21,471 bases of DNA from a virus: IMG/VR virus record IMGVR_UViG_3300042309_000823, positions 1 through 21,471 of that record, one strand, 5' to 3'. The notes under the pieces were generated by a model. That model did no database searches. It had not been told where the DNA came from and saw only the letters and a program-made list of their open reading frames with translations. The position numbers were made by a program, and so were the translations under genes. Of this stretch, positions 20,183 through 21,471 are shown one piece after another (within the stretch, counting starts at the first letter, position 1; each line of letters begins with the position of its first letter).

Positions 20183-20940
20183 CACAACCCGAGTTCAAGT
20201 TTTGCAGTAATATATTCTTTCACAAGACCAGAACGAACAATGTCATCAACACCAAATTCGACCAGTTCGAATGAATCCATTTTTCTCAAAATATTCATAA
20301 AGTCAACAATGCCATTTCTCTCATTTGCTTTTACTAAATCAGATTGAGTTGCATCACCACAAAAACAAATTCTACTATTTTCACCAACACGAGTGATAAT
20401 AGAATCCAATTCGTGAAAATTAAGATTCTGCATCTCATCAATAATGATAATTGAATTATCAAGTGTTGTACCACGAATAAAAGATGTACTCCAGAACTTT
20501 ACAGTTTCCTGAGATTTGAGATTACCATAAAGCATCTCGAAATCAGCATCACTTGGCATCTGGAACATATACTTTACCATATTCTTATAAGGAATTTGAT
20601 AAAGAGCAGACTTATCATCGTGGTCTCCTGGGAGAAAACCAATCTCACGAGTTGCTACAAGAGAACGAACCACATAGATTTGTTCGTATGGTGTTGTCTC
20701 ATCAAATACATCTTTGAGTGCGTTGTAAAGAGTGATAAATGTCTTTCCTGTACCAGCAGCACCATAAGCAACTAAATGCTTACCTTCCTCGTATGCCTTA
20801 AAAAGTTTCCTTTGATTTTCTGTAAGAGGTTCAATATCAACCAAATAGTCAGCACTAATTGGTTTTCTTTTTTTCATTTGCCTAGTCGTCAAACCAACTC
20901 CAATTGGGTGGTTGTCATTGCTCCTTCTTTTTCTTGCCAT
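20182..20940 (-). CDS. phoH: PhoH-like ATPase
   Basis: This protein has 252 residues. It has a P-loop Walker A GAAGTGKT at 60-67, a VVRSLVATREIGFLPGD segment (90-106), Walker B SIIIIDEMQN (DE at 168-169) and a GENSRICFCGDATQSD sensor motif (about 186-201), typical of PhoH NTPases related to superfamily 1 helicases. The N-terminus is basic (MARKRRSND). phoH is common in marine T4-like phages, often carried as an auxiliary gene, but its job in infection is unsettled (phosphate-stress response or RNA-related functions have been suggested). It follows the 80-aa gene after 2 nt and is coupled to the nuclease gene by TGATG. All catalytic motifs are intact. Confidence 0.95.
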   Translation of the reverse strand: MARKRRSNDNHPIGVGLTTRQMKKRKPISADYLVDIEPLTENQRKLFKAYEEGKHLVAYGAAGTGKTFITLYNALKDVFDETTPYEQIYVVRSLVATREIGFLPGDHDDKSALYQIPYKNMVKYMFQMPSDADFEMLYGNLKSQETVKFWSTSFIRGTTLDNSIIIIDEMQNLNFHELDSIITRVGENSRICFCGDATQSDLVKANERNGIVDFMNILRKMDSFELVEFGVDDIVRSGLVKEYITAKLELGL

Positions 20941-20942
20941 AG

Positions 20943-21185
20943 TTAAATAGGTTTTACATTTGCACCTGGGACTTTTGAAACCTTGTGTAGGACATCATTC
21001 CATCCAGGGTTTCTTCTGATATGTTTACTTAATAAATCCCCAACCTCTCCTGGTGAGGCACAACCCTTAGACCAATCTCTATGCCATTCTGGATTGTCTT
21101 TATACCATTGAGTAATGTCATGAACACTCATTTCAATTACTTTTGTTTCACCAGTTTCTTTGTGAATAATTGGATATATTGCCAA
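20943..21185 (-). CDS. Small conserved-type phage protein, TTG start
   Basis: This is an 80-residue protein. The start is TTG 21185, supported by a perfect GGAGGT at 21198-21193 with a 7-nt spacer; an ATG upstream runs into a stop after three codons and there is no usable ATG near the conserved beginning. The sequence AIYPIIHKETGETKVIEMSV is followed by Trp/Asp/Asn-rich DNPEWHRDWSKGCASPGEVG and a NPGWNDVLHKVSKV end. It recalls small T4-like cyanophage proteins that resemble the FmdB zinc-ribbon family (Y-x...TGE...M-x-x...NP) but without the paired cysteines. The function is unknown. It is the first gene after ThyX in the same direction and precedes phoH by 2 nt. Confidence 0.65.
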   Translation of the reverse strand: MAIYPIIHKETGETKVIEMSVHDITQWYKDNPEWHRDWSKGCASPGEVGDLLSKHIRRNPGWNDVLHKVSKVPGANVKPI

Positions 21186-21192
21186 AAGTTAT

Positions 21193-21198
21193 ACCTCC
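21193..21198 (-). promoter_or_regulatory. Shine-Dalgarno GGAGGT deciding a TTG start
   Basis: GGAGGT on the minus strand lies 7 nt before TTG 21185, the only good start for the 80-aa gene. An ATG directly in front of the GGAGGT opens only ATG-GAG-GTA-TAA and cannot be the start. This is the strongest ribosome site seen in the window. Confidence 0.75.
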
Positions 21199-21212
21199 AT
21201 TTTATATAAAAT
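21199..21212. promoter_or_regulatory. 14-bp perfect AT palindrome between ThyX and the 80-aa gene
   Basis: ATTTTATATAAAAT is a perfect palindrome in the 35-bp gap, next to a leftward late-promoter-like TCTAAATA (21221-21214). It could be an operator or -10 region, or simply reflect high AT content. Confidence 0.3.
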
Positions 21213-21220
21213 TATTTAGA

Positions 21221-21471
21221 TCAGGGACTCAAACGTGCCTTATGAAGACGCTTCTCTTCATAATAACTAAAAATCTCAGGAACCCATTCTTTAATGATAG
21301 GGACCATTGCCTCACAAAGTGCCTGAATTTCTACTTGTGCATCCAACTTTGCACGAAGATCGAGAAAGTGTAGTGCAGCACGAAGAGAGAATGAGACTAC
21401 AAAGTTCTGACGAATATTTTGAGGAAGATAATCGCGGAGATGTTCTTCTGCCATACCACGAGTATTGTAAC
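21221..21471 (-). CDS. thyX: ThyX flavin-dependent thymidylate synthase, C-terminal part
   Basis: The frame is open from the right edge to TGA at 21221, showing the last 82 residues: YNTRGMAEEHLRDYLPQNIR, then FVVSFSLRAALHFLDLRAKL, DAQVEIQALCEAMVPIIKEW and a short charged tail. The R-x-x-LP-x-N...SLRALLxFLxLR-x-x-x-x-AQ-E-I pattern is the C-terminal FAD/dUMP-binding part of ThyX, which makes dTMP from dUMP using methylene-tetrahydrofolate and FAD. T4-like cyanophages commonly carry it to support DNA synthesis in hosts that use ThyX. The N-terminal part with the RHRxxSxNxxSxR motif is outside the window. It is co-directional with the 80-aa gene and phoH, 35 bp upstream. Confidence 0.9.
   Translation of the reverse strand, partial: YNTRGMAEEHLRDYLPQNIRQNFVVSFSLRAALHFLDLRAKLDAQVEIQALCEAMVPIIKEWVPEIFSYYEEKRLHKARLSP

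Overview
The window is part of a T4-like (Tevenvirinae-type) myovirus genome, most likely a cyanophage. Tail-baseplate, head-completion, late-transcription and replication genes recognisable from T4 lie back to back in tightly coupled operons (TAATG, ATGA and 8-nt overlaps). PhoH and a flavin-dependent thymidylate synthase (ThyX) are typical accessory genes of marine T4-like phages. A small protein between gp59 and gp32 resembles DUF1825, a family otherwise known from cyanobacteria. The DNA is visibly AT-rich. No photosynthesis gene, tRNA, rRNA or CRISPR array is visible.

Region 1 (1-12722, minus strand) is one long tail/baseplate-hub operon, read from right to left. It holds gp54 tail-tube initiator, gp26, a 59-aa gp51-position protein, two large hub or tape-measure-like proteins (one with a lytic-transglycosylase domain, one with an M23 endopeptidase domain), gp27 hub, a 69-aa protein, gp5 spike base without a visible lysozyme domain, a beta-rich spike-like protein, two virion structural proteins, and the 5' end of a repeat-rich tail fibre running off the left edge.

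Region 2 (12723-17235, plus strand) diverges from region 1. Overlapping divergent late-promoter-like motifs lie between gp54 and a 12-codon remnant of the original gp4 start. Then come a structured leader and an HNH endonuclease gene that separates that remnant from the present gp4. Next are gp4, an unrecognised 165-aa protein, gp48 tube cap and gp53 baseplate wedge. The conserved C-terminal part of gp53 is a separate 98-aa ORF.

Region 3 (17236-21471, minus strand) converges on region 2 at a terminator hairpin. Read from right to left it holds ThyX (partial), an 80-aa protein with a TTG start, PhoH, a PD-(D/E)XK (RecB/MGME1-like) nuclease, gp33-like late-transcription coactivator, gp59 helicase loader, the DUF1825-like protein and gp32 single-strand binding protein. 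The gp33-gp59-gp32 order matches T4. gp32 has its own sigma70-type promoter and a leader made of six exact 9-nt repeats ending at its start codon.

The best leads are: (i) the periodic AATAC-N4 leader of gp32, a candidate autogenous operator; (ii) a T TTT TTC heptamer at the end of gp26 that would fuse it in the -1 frame to the small gp51-position ORF, like tail-assembly-chaperone frameshifts of other phages; (iii) the HNH invasion of the gp4 5' end, with a hairpin/late-promoter arrangement resembling T4 homing-endonuclease regulation; (iv) paired hub proteins that seem to share a scaffold but carry different peptidoglycan hydrolases while gp5 has lost its lysozyme; (v) the split gp53.
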